Under the pieces are notes generated by a model. The model did no database searches, was not told where the DNA came from, and saw only the letters and a list, made by a program, of their open reading frames with translations. From Auritidibacter ignavus (GTDB lineage: Bacteria; Actinomycetota; Actinomycetes; Actinomycetales; Micrococcaceae), in assembly GCF_003703835.1 (NCBI RefSeq), contig NZ_RDQR01000001.1, forward strand, positions 1 to 64,000: a DNA stretch of 64,000 nt, given 5' to 3'. Below are positions 47,100 to 55,723 of this stretch, piece by piece. A program made the translations under genes and the position numbers. Numbering within the stretch: position 1 is the stretch's first letter; every line of letters begins with the position of its first letter.

Positions 47100-48323
47100 G
47101 TGAGCCAACAACAAGGTGGCGGGCTGGGGTGTTTGGGAGTGATTCTCCTGCTGGTCGTTCTGGGCCTGGCCATTGAATACTGGTACATAGTGGTCGGCAT
47201 TATTGTGTTGCTGGTGGTTGGCTTTTTCGTGTTCTCGTCCCTAGCGGCAAGCGATCAAAGGCAACTGCAGGAAAAGCAAGATCGCATCGCCGCACGCAAA
47301 GAGCAGAACCAGCAGGAGGCCGAACGCCGTGAGCGCGCCGACAAGTTGCAAAGGATCACGGATCGTTTCACGGCCCTTGAAGCTCGATCAGCCTCCCAGA
47401 TCCATCATGTGACAACCGAACCGGAGAACGCAGGCTGGCTAGTGGATTCCAACCCGCATGTGCAGGCGTTTCGGAGTCAATATCATCGCGCCCGGACCGA
47501 ATTTTCTCGCCGTCTCAAGCCCTATTCGTCGATGTATCCACCTCGAGAGGACCAACTGACTCAGCTCGATGAGATGGTTACTGATCTTGAAGTGGCCTAC
47601 GATCATGCCGATCGAGGGGTGCGGTTGTTCGGCTGGGGTGGTCCCGCGCCTGATTCCACCGACCTCGCCGCGGCGGCTCGCTACGCGGCCGAGGCCCAAC
47701 GGGTACTGGATTCTCGGTGGGATCAACCGGCCCTGATCGACCCTCCCGGTCCGTTCTCGGTGACTCGTTATGGAAAACTCGTGCGTGAGGCAATCACACG
47801 CCACTGGCCCGTGTTGCGCGAGAGCGTACACGACATTATGGCCGTCGCCGACTCAGCAGCCGTCAGACCCCATGTTCCCAGGGACACCGACGATGCTCTT
47901 GACACCCAGCTGGCCACCGGTCTCCTGGTGGAGGACCACAATGGGGCCTTGTGGCCGGCCTGGGTGGATCCCGACGAGTGGATTTGTCACCGCACTTTTC
48001 CCAACGATCACCACCCCGATTATCTGCCCTTGGTCCAGGCGCCGATCCGAGAAATTGCCAATGCCCACTGGGCGACGCTGGCCGAAGAGACCGAGGCTGG
48101 CGGGATGCCCGTCGATCAGCTCATCGAGGCTACCCTCCGCCGACTGCGTGGCCCCGATGCCGCCCCCGACAACAGTCCGCGGCTACAGGCCAGACTGCGT
48201 CGTGGCCTCGACGATGCACTGCTCAGTGGCCGGGTGCAACGAGAATCTGATGGACGGATCACCTTGTTGCGGGTGACGTGGCCTGCGACCTATCGACGCT
48301 CCCGTTTCGACGAGCGGGGCTGA
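47100..48323 (+). CDS. Tandem family member 3: two-helix membrane protein with coiled coil and two winged-helix-like modules
   Basis: The 407-residue product has two adjacent membrane helices (about 9-49) and a charged coiled coil (about 51-90). A helical domain with ADRGVRLFGWGGPAPD follows at about 170-185, then VLDSRWDQPA (202-211) and the two repeats. Repeat 1 (about 226-289) runs from AITRHWPVLR to LLVEDHNGALWPAWV; repeat 2 (about 315-400) runs from PIREIANAHWATL to TWPATYRR. It starts with GTG at 47100. Its 3' end overlaps the end of the opposing GT87 gene by 65 bases. Its role is unknown; context hints at the cell envelope. Confidence 0.75.
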   Translation: MSQQQGGGLGCLGVILLLVVLGLAIEYWYIVVGIIVLLVVGFFVFSSLAASDQRQLQEKQDRIAARKEQNQQEAERRERADKLQRITDRFTALEARSASQIHHVTTEPENAGWLVDSNPHVQAFRSQYHRARTEFSRRLKPYSSMYPPREDQLTQLDEMVTDLEVAYDHADRGVRLFGWGGPAPDSTDLAAAARYAAEAQRVLDSRWDQPALIDPPGPFSVTRYGKLVREAITRHWPVLRESVHDIMAVADSAAVRPHVPRDTDDALDTQLATGLLVEDHNGALWPAWVDPDEWICHRTFPNDHHPDYLPLVQAPIREIANAHWATLAEETEAGGMPVDQLIEATLRRLRGPDAAPDNSPRLQARLRRGLDDALLSGRVQRESDGRITLLRVTWPATYRRSRFDERG

Positions 48324-49653
48324 GCACCCACCGATCGGCCGCAGCGTTGAAGTCTCCCCCACCTGGATCAAGCGGTGAATTCTGGCTACCGTCACCGCGC
48401 AGTTCATCGCGTTGCGGACGCAGGATATCGCCGATGACTGACAAACAGATCCAGATCAGGGTGACCATGTGGGCGATGATGCCGGTGGCGTACCAGGCGG
48501 TGACCCACCAGTCACCGAACTCGCCACCGGAGGTGATCCGGGCCGATTCCATCCACACTCCGCCGAAGTGATACACCTCCGCGGCCTGCCAGATCCAGAA
48601 TTGAGCCTGTTTGGGGCGCGCGAGCACGACCAGCGGGATCAGCCACATCACAAACTGTGGTGAGTAGACCTTTCCGAGCAGAATAAAGGCAGCCACGATC
48701 AACAGGCACAACTGAGCCATGCGGGGCCGGACCGGGGCACGCAAGCCCAGGATCAGGAACCCCACGCAACACAGGGCGAACAGCCCATTGGAGATCAGCG
48801 AAAACGTCTCCCCGGACCAGCCAGTGAAGTCCAGGGCCAACCACATCGAGGAGAAGGACACTTCACGATCGGAGGAGAAGGTGTAGAACCGCGACCATTG
48901 GTCGAAGGCTGTGAGCATAAATGGCAGGTTGACCGCCAGCCAGGTGATCGCTGCCGGGAAGATGACTTTGGCGAACACTCCGAGTTTGCCGGTACGGATC
49001 GCCAGCACCAGGATCGCGCCCAAGAAGAATAACGGGTAGAGCTTCATGGCCGTACCCAGCCCAATCAGCACCCCGGCGAGTACGTTCTGGTTCCGGGCAA
49101 AGGCCCACAGCGCCAGCGAGCCGAGCATCACCGCCCACAGATCCCAGTTAATGAACGCGGTCAGGATCATCGCAGGAGCAAGAGCTACCAACAGTGCGTC
49201 TTTGGGACGGTTGCGGGCGGTGTAGGCGGTGGCAATCACGGTGATGATCCAGCACACCGTGATCAGGGCGGCGTTGATGTCGAAGTAGGCCACGGTGCGT
49301 TCCAGCGTTGCGCCCTCACCGGGCACCATCCAGGCGGTGAGACCGGCGATGACCGCCAGCAGGGCCGGGTATTCCAGCCACTGGTCTTCGGGTAGTGGCG
49401 TGTAGAACGGGAACCAAGCTTCGGCCAGCCCGCGGGTGGGAAACAGTTGCGCGAAGTCCGAGTAACACATGTGGATGTGCGCATCCGGGGTCCCCCAGCC
49501 GTTGACACGACACCATTGTTTGGACAGCAACGCCAACACAGCCGCTACCAGGGTGACCAGCACCAGCACCACGAGCAGTCGGGGGGTGACTGCCGACCGG
49601 GGCACCGGGCGGCGTTCCGGGGTGCGTGTGGTGGAGTCAGTGGGTGCAGGCAT
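48259..49653 (-). CDS. GT87-type polyprenyl-phosphate mannosyltransferase-like membrane protein
   Basis: The 464-residue product has about ten helices, and the pattern AGVLIGLGTAMKLYPLFFLGAIL at about 194-215 is characteristic of GT87/DUF2029 enzymes, which include the PimE mannosyltransferase. An extracytoplasmic loop after helix 1 (NGWGTPDAHIHMCYSDF) provides acidic residues of the GT-C type, and YTPLPEDQWLEYPALLA follows. The C-terminal 60 residues are soluble. It is the third gene of an operon after two MptB-like genes, six bases from the previous stop. Which glycan it builds is not visible. Confidence 0.82.
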   Translation of the reverse strand: MPAPTDSTTRTPERRPVPRSAVTPRLLVVLVLVTLVAAVLALLSKQWCRVNGWGTPDAHIHMCYSDFAQLFPTRGLAEAWFPFYTPLPEDQWLEYPALLAVIAGLTAWMVPGEGATLERTVAYFDINAALITVCWIITVIATAYTARNRPKDALLVALAPAMILTAFINWDLWAVMLGSLALWAFARNQNVLAGVLIGLGTAMKLYPLFFLGAILVLAIRTGKLGVFAKVIFPAAITWLAVNLPFMLTAFDQWSRFYTFSSDREVSFSSMWLALDFTGWSGETFSLISNGLFALCCVGFLILGLRAPVRPRMAQLCLLIVAAFILLGKVYSPQFVMWLIPLVVLARPKQAQFWIWQAAEVYHFGGVWMESARITSGGEFGDWWVTAWYATGIIAHMVTLIWICLSVIGDILRPQRDELRGDGSQNSPLDPGGGDFNAAADRWVLSPARRNGSVDRSQATSPATR

Positions 49654-49659
49654 AAGGGG

Positions 49660-51291
49660 TTAGTCTTTCTCCAGGTGTCGTAGCGTGGTGGCATCTCGGT
49701 CGCGTTGCGGCGGGAAGGCTTGTGAGGTGGCCGGATCCCAGAATAGCAACCCCGCCATCCCGATGACACCGATGACGCCGGTGATCACCCGCACCAGCAG
49801 GATGGGAATCCATTCGGCCACCGACACCTGATCGACCACGCCGATGACCACCAGCACCATGATGAGTAGGTACAGCATCCAGGACCAGCGCGGATGCCAC
49901 AGCCGGACCACGGCGAATAGCGGCAGCACCCACAGCAGGTACCAGGGCTGGATGATCGGTGCCAGCAGAATGGAGACGATCAGCGCGATACCGGTGGAAA
50001 TCACCGGGTGGGTCACCGAGCGCTTCAGCGCCAGGTAGGCCACCACCACAGCAGAGATCACGGTACCCAGCGTGTAGACCACGTCGGCGACCGGGCGGAT
50101 ACCGGTCTGGGCCAGCGCGTCGGTGATCCAGCCGATACCCAGGCCGAGCAACCCGAAGGGCGCATAGGGGAAGGCAGCGTCACCAGCGGTGGTCATGGCC
50201 GGGATCCAGCCAAACCACAGCCCGGAGATCCAGCCGAAGACGGTCATCACCGCACCGACCACGACCGCGCAGAGTCCCCAGGCGAGTATCCGTTGCCGAT
50301 AGCTGACCTCGCGCTGGTCATGTGGGTCGGGTCGACAGAGCATCATCCCGGCGAAGGGCAGGGCCAGAATTGTCAGAGGTTTGATGCCAATCGAACAGGC
50401 GATCAGTACCAGCCCCACCACGGTGCGCAGCCACCAGCCGGTCGTGGGCCGGTAACTGCCTAACAGCAGGAACCCGGCCAACAGCAGCCCCAGCATCAAC
50501 GAGTCGTTGTGGACTCCAGCCACCAAGTAGAGACTGACCAGTGGGTTGAGTACGCTGACCCACAACGCCCAGTCGGGGCGGGCGCCGAATCGGCGAGACA
50601 GCTCAATCACGGTGTACCAGCACAGAAACAGCCCGGCGATCGAGACCACGCGGAACAGCAGGACCGCGATTTCCGGGACCTGGCCGGAGACAAAGGTGAT
50701 GCCTTGTGCCAGTAGCAGAAACAGGGGCCCATACGGTGAGGGGGATTCGGCCCAAATGGAGTCGGCGCCTTGACTAAACCACCCGGGTAGCGTGGATACC
50801 CCGGTCTCATAGGGGCTCCACCCGGAGTGCAACACCTGCCCTTGGGCAATATAGGAGTAAACGTCACGGGAGAAGATCGGGAAGGTGAAGATCAGCGGAA
50901 GCGTCCAGAGCACCATGGCTCGGGTCAGCACCCGATAGCGGGCGTGTTCCAGTCGGGCGGGCGCCCCAGGTTCAGGCTCGGGGTTTATCCCGCGGTAGCG
51001 GGTGTGCGGCAATCGCAAATCTTGCCCAAGGCGTAACCAACAGCGAACCAGTAACAGTGAGGCGGTGACCAGCACGATGGCGCAGGTGAGCACCCCGGCG
51101 GTTTCCACACGCAGGGGGTTGAGCACCGTGGAGTGGGCGAACCAGGAGAATTGGGAGCTGGGGAGCCACCCCACGCCCCAGGAGGAGACCATGATGGCCA
51201 GGGAAGCGATCAGCCCGGTCAGCAGGTGACGGCGTGGTTCAGGATGGGCCAAACTCAACAACCGACGGTGGAACCAGATGCCCAGAGTCAT
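49660..51291 (-). CDS. MptB-like alpha-1,6-mannosyltransferase (polyprenol-phosphomannose-dependent), second copy
   Basis: The 543-residue product has about 13 membrane helices. IFSRDVYSYIAQGQVLHSGWSPYE (about 140-163) carries the acidic GT-C loop of the MptA/MptB family that elongates lipomannan or similar alpha-1,6-mannans using polyprenyl-phosphate mannose. SPSPYGPLFLL, LVAGVHNDSLMLGL and PIIQPWYLLWVLPLF are other family landmarks. The start overlaps the stop of the upstream paralogue by four bases. The two copies are clearly related but far from identical, so they probably add different residues or act on different polymers. Confidence 0.85.
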   Translation of the reverse strand: MTLGIWFHRRLLSLAHPEPRRHLLTGLIASLAIMVSSWGVGWLPSSQFSWFAHSTVLNPLRVETAGVLTCAIVLVTASLLLVRCWLRLGQDLRLPHTRYRGINPEPEPGAPARLEHARYRVLTRAMVLWTLPLIFTFPIFSRDVYSYIAQGQVLHSGWSPYETGVSTLPGWFSQGADSIWAESPSPYGPLFLLLAQGITFVSGQVPEIAVLLFRVVSIAGLFLCWYTVIELSRRFGARPDWALWVSVLNPLVSLYLVAGVHNDSLMLGLLLAGFLLLGSYRPTTGWWLRTVVGLVLIACSIGIKPLTILALPFAGMMLCRPDPHDQREVSYRQRILAWGLCAVVVGAVMTVFGWISGLWFGWIPAMTTAGDAAFPYAPFGLLGLGIGWITDALAQTGIRPVADVVYTLGTVISAVVVAYLALKRSVTHPVISTGIALIVSILLAPIIQPWYLLWVLPLFAVVRLWHPRWSWMLYLLIMVLVVIGVVDQVSVAEWIPILLVRVITGVIGVIGMAGLLFWDPATSQAFPPQRDRDATTLRHLEKD

Positions 51292-52952
51292 TGATCAGCA
51301 CCACTCCGATCAGGTTCGCGCGAAATCGGTGGCCTGTCCGGGGTGCGGGTGATCCGCCAGAACGCCAGGTCGCTGGCGCGTAGGGTCCGCAGGCGACGCC
51401 AGGTGTTTTTCAACCCGTCACGCACGTGCCAGTCTTCTTTCATCATGCGGGAGGTCAGCGGGTCCAGTAGCAGAATCCAGATGATGCAGATCCAGGACAC
51501 CGCGGTAGATAGGTGGGGCATGAATTCCCCGACGGTGAGGAATTGCCAAATGAACAGCTGGTCAGCGGCACCGAAGGCAAGGAAGAAGGCGACGATCACG
51601 ATGACCAGCTTCAGTTGCCAGTTGCCTTTGATGCCCACCACCACGAACAGGGGCAACAACCACAACACGTACCAGGGCTGGACGATCGGTGAAAGCAACA
51701 CGATAGTGGCAAACGCCCAGGTGGTCCGTTGCAACAGCTGGGATTGTCGGCCGGTGAACATCAGAATCAGCACGATGATGACCGAGGCAATGCGACCGAT
51801 GAGTTTCAGCACGTCCAGCACCCAGTCGCTGGGGATACCCAGGGCGTTGAGGGGAGTGCGGATCATATCGTAGGTGAAACCAATCGGCGACCACGGGACC
51901 GAGCCCGTGCCGGTCTCGGCCATCACCGATACCCAGCCGAAACCGTAGCCGTTGATGAGTCCAACAGCCACCAGCACGGCGAGAGCGATCGCCAAGGTCA
52001 GGGCCCAGTAGCCGAATTTGCGCACCCACCCCGGATTGCGTCCGGCCCACCACAGGCCAATAAAGGGTAGCAACACCACCGTGATGGGCTTAATGCCGAT
52101 CGAGGCGACCACCAGCAGCACCGCGATCAGTCCGCGCCCGCGCACCGCGTAGTAGATCCCAGCGACCGCGAAGCCCACCATCAACGCGTCATTATGAGCC
52201 GAGGAGACGAAAGAAATAATAAAGAGCGGATTGGCTGCTGAGATCCACTGGGCCCGAGCCGGGTCCACACCATAGTGGGCTGCCAATGTGGGCACGTAGT
52301 ACATGATCAAGGCCACGCCGGCGACAGCAACCACGCGGAAGAGCAGGATTGCCAGATCGGGGCTGTCCACACCGCTGAGGGCCATGATGCCGGCGGCAAT
52401 CCATAAGAAGATGGGACCATAGGGTGTGGCGTCTTCAGCCCAGGTGGTGTCAGTGCCCAGTTGGAACCAGTTCGACAGGTTGGAAATGCCCTCTTCATAG
52501 GGGTCTCCCCCGGAGAGCACCAGCCGTCCTTGATTTACATACGCGAAGATATCGCGGGAGAAGATGGGCAGACAGAGTAGCTGTGGCAGGATCCACAGGG
52601 TGGTAATGATGGTCACCGGGGCCAGGGAGCCGGCGGGAAACCGGTAGAACCCTTGCTGAGACGAGACGCGCCGACGCAGCACAATCCCTAGTCGCAACCA
52701 GGCCCAGAACATCACCCAACATCCCAGCGTAAGGAGCAACGTTCCGATCGCCACGCCGTGATTGGTCGCGCGCAACGGGGTGAGCACCTGCCACTGATTT
52801 AACGGTGAGGCCGCTGCCAGCCAGCCGACTGCATAGGACCCGAGCATCACCATCGCCGACCCCACGACACCAACCACTGCCGCGATCACCAGCGAGGGTG
52901 AGAGCGCCCGGCGGGGTTGCTCCGAGGCGGTGGATACCTCAGTGGTGGTCAT
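51288..52952 (-). CDS. MptB-like alpha-1,6-mannosyltransferase, first copy
   Basis: The 554-residue product is the paralogue of the next gene. IFSRDIFAYVNQGRLVLSGGDPYE contains the GT-C acidic motif, and DATPYGPIFLW, FVSSAHNDALMVGF and SPIVQPWYVLWLLPLF follow at the same spacing. About 13 helices are predicted, with a basic cytoplasmic tail of about 60 residues. The ATG at 52952 follows AAAGGA by five bases; an upstream in-frame extension is unlike the family. It leads a three-gene operon of membrane glycosyltransferases, divergent from orn. Confidence 0.85.
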   Translation of the reverse strand: MTTTEVSTASEQPRRALSPSLVIAAVVGVVGSAMVMLGSYAVGWLAAASPLNQWQVLTPLRATNHGVAIGTLLLTLGCWVMFWAWLRLGIVLRRRVSSQQGFYRFPAGSLAPVTIITTLWILPQLLCLPIFSRDIFAYVNQGRLVLSGGDPYEEGISNLSNWFQLGTDTTWAEDATPYGPIFLWIAAGIMALSGVDSPDLAILLFRVVAVAGVALIMYYVPTLAAHYGVDPARAQWISAANPLFIISFVSSAHNDALMVGFAVAGIYYAVRGRGLIAVLLVVASIGIKPITVVLLPFIGLWWAGRNPGWVRKFGYWALTLAIALAVLVAVGLINGYGFGWVSVMAETGTGSVPWSPIGFTYDMIRTPLNALGIPSDWVLDVLKLIGRIASVIIVLILMFTGRQSQLLQRTTWAFATIVLLSPIVQPWYVLWLLPLFVVVGIKGNWQLKLVIVIVAFFLAFGAADQLFIWQFLTVGEFMPHLSTAVSWICIIWILLLDPLTSRMMKEDWHVRDGLKNTWRRLRTLRASDLAFWRITRTPDRPPISREPDRSGADQ

Positions 52953-53156
52953 GTTCGTCCTTTTGATGGCAACCGGGGTACCCGGCCGGTGGAGTGGGCA
53001 ACGGCCGCACCCACAGCTGTTCATCGGGTGTCATCGTGCTAATTCGGTGCATAATCTATCATCGTTAGCGGAGAGTACGGTGGAAGACACCAACACTGCC
53101 GGACTGTTGTTCCTGGCGGTGGAAGCATGTGAAATCAATCTGTCAGGGAGACACGA

Positions 53157-53801
53157 ATGTCCGAGAAGACCCCCGTGGAGAATGCCAACCGCAATCTGGT
53201 GTGGATCGATTGTGAAATGACCGGGTTAGACCCGGATGTGGACACACTGGTGGAAGTTGCGGTACTAGTCACGGACTCGGAACTGAATATTCTGGGCGAC
53301 GGGGTCGATGTCGTGATTAAGCCCTCAGACGCAGCGGTGACTCAGATGAATGATTTTGTCACCCAGATGCACACCTCCACCGGTTTGATCAACGAGTGGG
53401 AACAGGGCATGAACCTGCAGGACGCCTCCGCTGTGGTCATGGACTACATCACCACCCACTGCCCCACCCCGCGCACCGCGCTACTGGCCGGCAATACCGT
53501 GGGCCAGGACAAATTGTTTTTGACCAAAGAAATGCCTGCGGTCACCGACCACCTGCATTACCGGATCGTCGATGTCTCCTCGATCAAAGAACTGGCCAAA
53601 CGCTGGTTTGTTGATGCCTATGAGAATGCCCCGGAAAAATCGGGCAACCACCGTGCCCTGGGAGATATCGTCGACTCCATTAATGAGTTGCGCTATTACC
53701 GAGATACGATCATGGTCCCCTCCCCCGGCCCCACCGCAGCGCAAGCCCAAAAAATTGCCGGTGAGTTGGAGCTCTATCAGACCGCTGACTACGCCCGTTA
53801 A
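53157..53801 (+). CDS. orn: Oligoribonuclease
   Basis: Orn degrades the 2-to-5-base leftovers of RNA decay, including the pGpG product of c-di-GMP turnover. The 214-residue product is a DEDDh exonuclease: Asp18 and Glu20 in WIDCEMTGLD, Asp118 in GNTVGQDKLF, His165 and Asp170 in GNHRALGDI. IKPSDAAVTQMNDFV at 55-68 is also typical. AGGGAG lies six bases before the ATG. A short acidic tail is added after the core. The gene stands alone before tRNA-His. Confidence 0.95.
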   Translation: MSEKTPVENANRNLVWIDCEMTGLDPDVDTLVEVAVLVTDSELNILGDGVDVVIKPSDAAVTQMNDFVTQMHTSTGLINEWEQGMNLQDASAVVMDYITTHCPTPRTALLAGNTVGQDKLFLTKEMPAVTDHLHYRIVDVSSIKELAKRWFVDAYENAPEKSGNHRALGDIVDSINELRYYRDTIMVPSPGPTAAQAQKIAGELELYQTADYAR

Positions 53802-53830
53802 CGCCCTCTTTACCGCATGTTGTTCCCGAT

Positions 53831-53860
53831 TGGGTGTCAACGAGAAAACAGGGTATAGTT
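53831..53860 (+). promoter_or_regulatory. Promoter for tRNA-His
   Basis: TTGGGT (53831-53836) and TATAGT (53855-53860) are 18 bases apart, about 57 bases before the tRNA. Confidence 0.6.
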
Positions 53861-53916
53861 ACTAGGCGTTGCCCAGCAGACTATGACACATCATGCGCTG
53901 GTGGGCAGGACCTTAT

Positions 53917-53990
53917 GGTGGGTATAGCTCAGCTGGTAGAGCGTCTGGTTGTGGTCCAGAAGGTCGCGGGTTCGAGCCCCGTTACTCACC
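53917..53990 (+). tRNA. tRNA-His (anticodon GTG)
   Basis: The acceptor GTGGGTA pairs with TACTCAC, and the extra G at 53917 (G-1) faces C73 at 53990, the identity pair of tRNA-His. The anticodon stem TCTGG/CCAGA holds loop TTGTGGT. The T arm is GCGGGTTCGAGCCCCGT. No CCA is encoded. Confidence 0.95.
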
Positions 53991-54000
53991 CGGAAATATC

Positions 54001-54042
54001 GTCCCGTGAACTTTTCCGTTCGAGAGTTCACGGGACTTTTTT
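54001..54042 (+). terminator. Rho-independent terminator behind tRNA-His
   Basis: GTCCCGTGAAC pairs with GTTCACGGGAC over 11 bases and is followed by TTTTTT (54037-54042), a textbook terminator 10 bases after the tRNA. Confidence 0.92.
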
Positions 54043-54182
54043 CATCCCCGGCTACCCGGTCTTGCCGAGTCATCGGGGCGCCAAGCCCCACCATTAGACC
54101 GGTCTGGGTCAGGAGTAGACTAGACTCGAATCTCAGCACAGCCCTGATCAGTGGCGCTGTTTTCGTGACCTCAGGAGCAGTC

Positions 54183-54620
54183 ATGGCATCGAGCACTCAA
54201 CGTGTCGCCTCGTTGGTATCCCACCGTGTGATCGGTTGCGTGCTCGCGGTGATCGCTGGGCTCACCTTGAGTAGTTGTTGGTCTGACTCCACCGATGAGA
54301 CCTGTTCTAAGGTGCTGGAGTTTCAGTCTGTCCAGTCCCAGACCCACGGTGATGCCATCTCCGATAACACCACCGTCAGTGACCAGATGACCGAGGAATG
54401 GAACCAAGCCACCGATAAGACCAGCGATGATCGACTCGCTGAGGCGATGCGCGTGTATGCGCCAGCATTTACCCAACAGGTCTCGACCATGGCCGGTGAA
54501 TCACCCGATGCCGTCCCGGATGTCGATTTATCGAACCCAGATATTCAGCAGGCCGCGGCCACCCTCGACGAGATCTGCGGTACGAGCTGGAGTCTTGACG
54601 AGTCATCAACCTCCCCGTAG
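54183..54620 (+). CDS. Small lipoprotein, unknown function
   Basis: The 145-residue product begins with a basic N-terminus, a hydrophobic stretch at about 16-30 and the lipobox LSSC with Cys32 as the lipidated residue. The mature part is acidic, helical and contains two further cysteines (Cys41 and one in DEICGTSW near 135) that could form a disulfide. GGAG lies five bases before the ATG. No family is recognised. It is followed 27 bases later by the ABM-domain gene, so these may share a transcript. Confidence 0.75.
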   Translation: MASSTQRVASLVSHRVIGCVLAVIAGLTLSSCWSDSTDETCSKVLEFQSVQSQTHGDAISDNTTVSDQMTEEWNQATDKTSDDRLAEAMRVYAPAFTQQVSTMAGESPDAVPDVDLSNPDIQQAAATLDEICGTSWSLDESSTSP

Positions 54621-54647
54621 GAAATATCACGAAAGGCTGACTACCCG

Positions 54648-54959
54648 ATGTCTATTGTTGTGATCAATGCGCTGACCGTACCTGACGAAGCTCGCGCAAC
54701 TCTCGAACAGCGTTTTGCTGCTCGCAAACATGCTGTCGACCAAGCACCCGGTTTTGAAGGCTTCAAATTGTTACGCCCTACTGCCGGCGAAGACCGTTAT
54801 TTTGTCTTCACCCAATGGGCTTCCCGTCAGGACTTTGAACACTGGCGCGACCACGGTGCAGCTGCCGCACATGCCCATGACGATTCCGAACAGGGCGAGC
54901 GTCCCAAACCGGCCGCCCAAAGTGCTGAGCTTCTCGAGTTTGAGATCGTCGACCTCTAG
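54648..54959 (+). CDS. Antibiotic biosynthesis monooxygenase (ABM) domain protein
   Basis: This 103-residue single-domain protein has a ferredoxin-like fold. MSIVVINALTVPDEARATLEQRF and APGFEGFKLLRPTAGEDRYFVFTQWAS are the usual ABM strands, with FEHW at about 63-66. Family members include cofactor-free monooxygenases and haem-degrading proteins (MhuD/IsdG). The Asn7 seen in those haem-degraders is present here (VVINAL), but a His of the FxxW-H type is not certain. Substrate unknown. It lies 31 bases ahead of def. Confidence 0.78.
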   Translation: MSIVVINALTVPDEARATLEQRFAARKHAVDQAPGFEGFKLLRPTAGEDRYFVFTQWASRQDFEHWRDHGAAAAHAHDDSEQGERPKPAAQSAELLEFEIVDL

Positions 54960-54990
54960 AAATCACTCTAGAGCTAAGGAGTAATTTTTC

Positions 54991-55632
54991 GTGGCCACTA
55001 TCCGTCCTATCACCATTCACGGTGATCCTGTCCTCCACCGTCGTGCCACTGAGGTCACCGAGATCACCCCGGAGATCGTCACGCTCGTTCAGGACATGCA
55101 CCTCACCCAGCGGGTTGCCAATGGCGTTGGCTTAGCCGCACCGCAAGTTGGGGTCGGGCTACGAATCTTTACCTGGGGCTACGAGGACACCGCAGGGGTA
55201 GCACCCACCCACGGCGAAGTGATCAATCCGGTGCTGACTGTGCTGGGCAAAATTTCGGAGGAAGAACCCGACCGCACCGAGGATACCGAGGGTTGCCTGT
55301 CGGTCCCCGGGCTGGGATTCCCCTTGCAGCGTTCAGATCATGTCCGCCTGCAAGGTTTTACCGTCAACGGTGATGCGCTCGATTTCGAGGCCACCGGTTG
55401 GTTTGCCCGCATTATGCAGCATGAATTCGACCACCTCAACGGCACGCTATATGTCAACCGGTTGAATAAGCGCTGGTCGAAAAGGTGGAAGAAAGAGCTG
55501 AAAAAACACGGCTGGACTACCGAAGGTCGCACCTGGTTGCCAGGAAACGATCAGGATCCTTTCGGCCACGAGGTAGACGCCGAGGCCCTGGCCGAAGCGG
55601 AGGATACACCAAACAGTCGGCAAGATTCCTAG
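54991..55632 (+). CDS. def: Peptide deformylase
   Basis: Def removes the formyl group from nascent proteins. The 213-residue product has all three metal-site motifs: GVGLAAPQ at 45-52, EGCLS with Cys102, and HEFDH at 144-148. The tail of about 50 residues after the core, including a Lys/Arg-rich segment KRWSKRWKKELKKHG, is long for the family. The GTG at 54991 follows AAGGAG by nine bases. A strong hairpin lies behind it. Confidence 0.95.
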   Translation: MATIRPITIHGDPVLHRRATEVTEITPEIVTLVQDMHLTQRVANGVGLAAPQVGVGLRIFTWGYEDTAGVAPTHGEVINPVLTVLGKISEEEPDRTEDTEGCLSVPGLGFPLQRSDHVRLQGFTVNGDALDFEATGWFARIMQHEFDHLNGTLYVNRLNKRWSKRWKKELKKHGWTTEGRTWLPGNDQDPFGHEVDAEALAEAEDTPNSRQDS

Positions 55633-55641
55633 CCACCAACG

Positions 55642-55689
55642 CACAGCCCCCGGCCACGTCCTTCTGTTGGGACGCATTCGGGGGCTGTG
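55642..55689. terminator. Bidirectional terminator between def and the GAPDH gene
   Basis: CACAGCCCCCG (55642-55652) pairs with CGGGGGCTGTG (55679-55689), enclosing a second short stem CGTCC/GGACG. It lies between convergent genes. Confidence 0.8.
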
Positions 55690-55723
55690 GTGTTCGCTGT
55701 CCTGATGCCTCGGTTGGGCGGTC

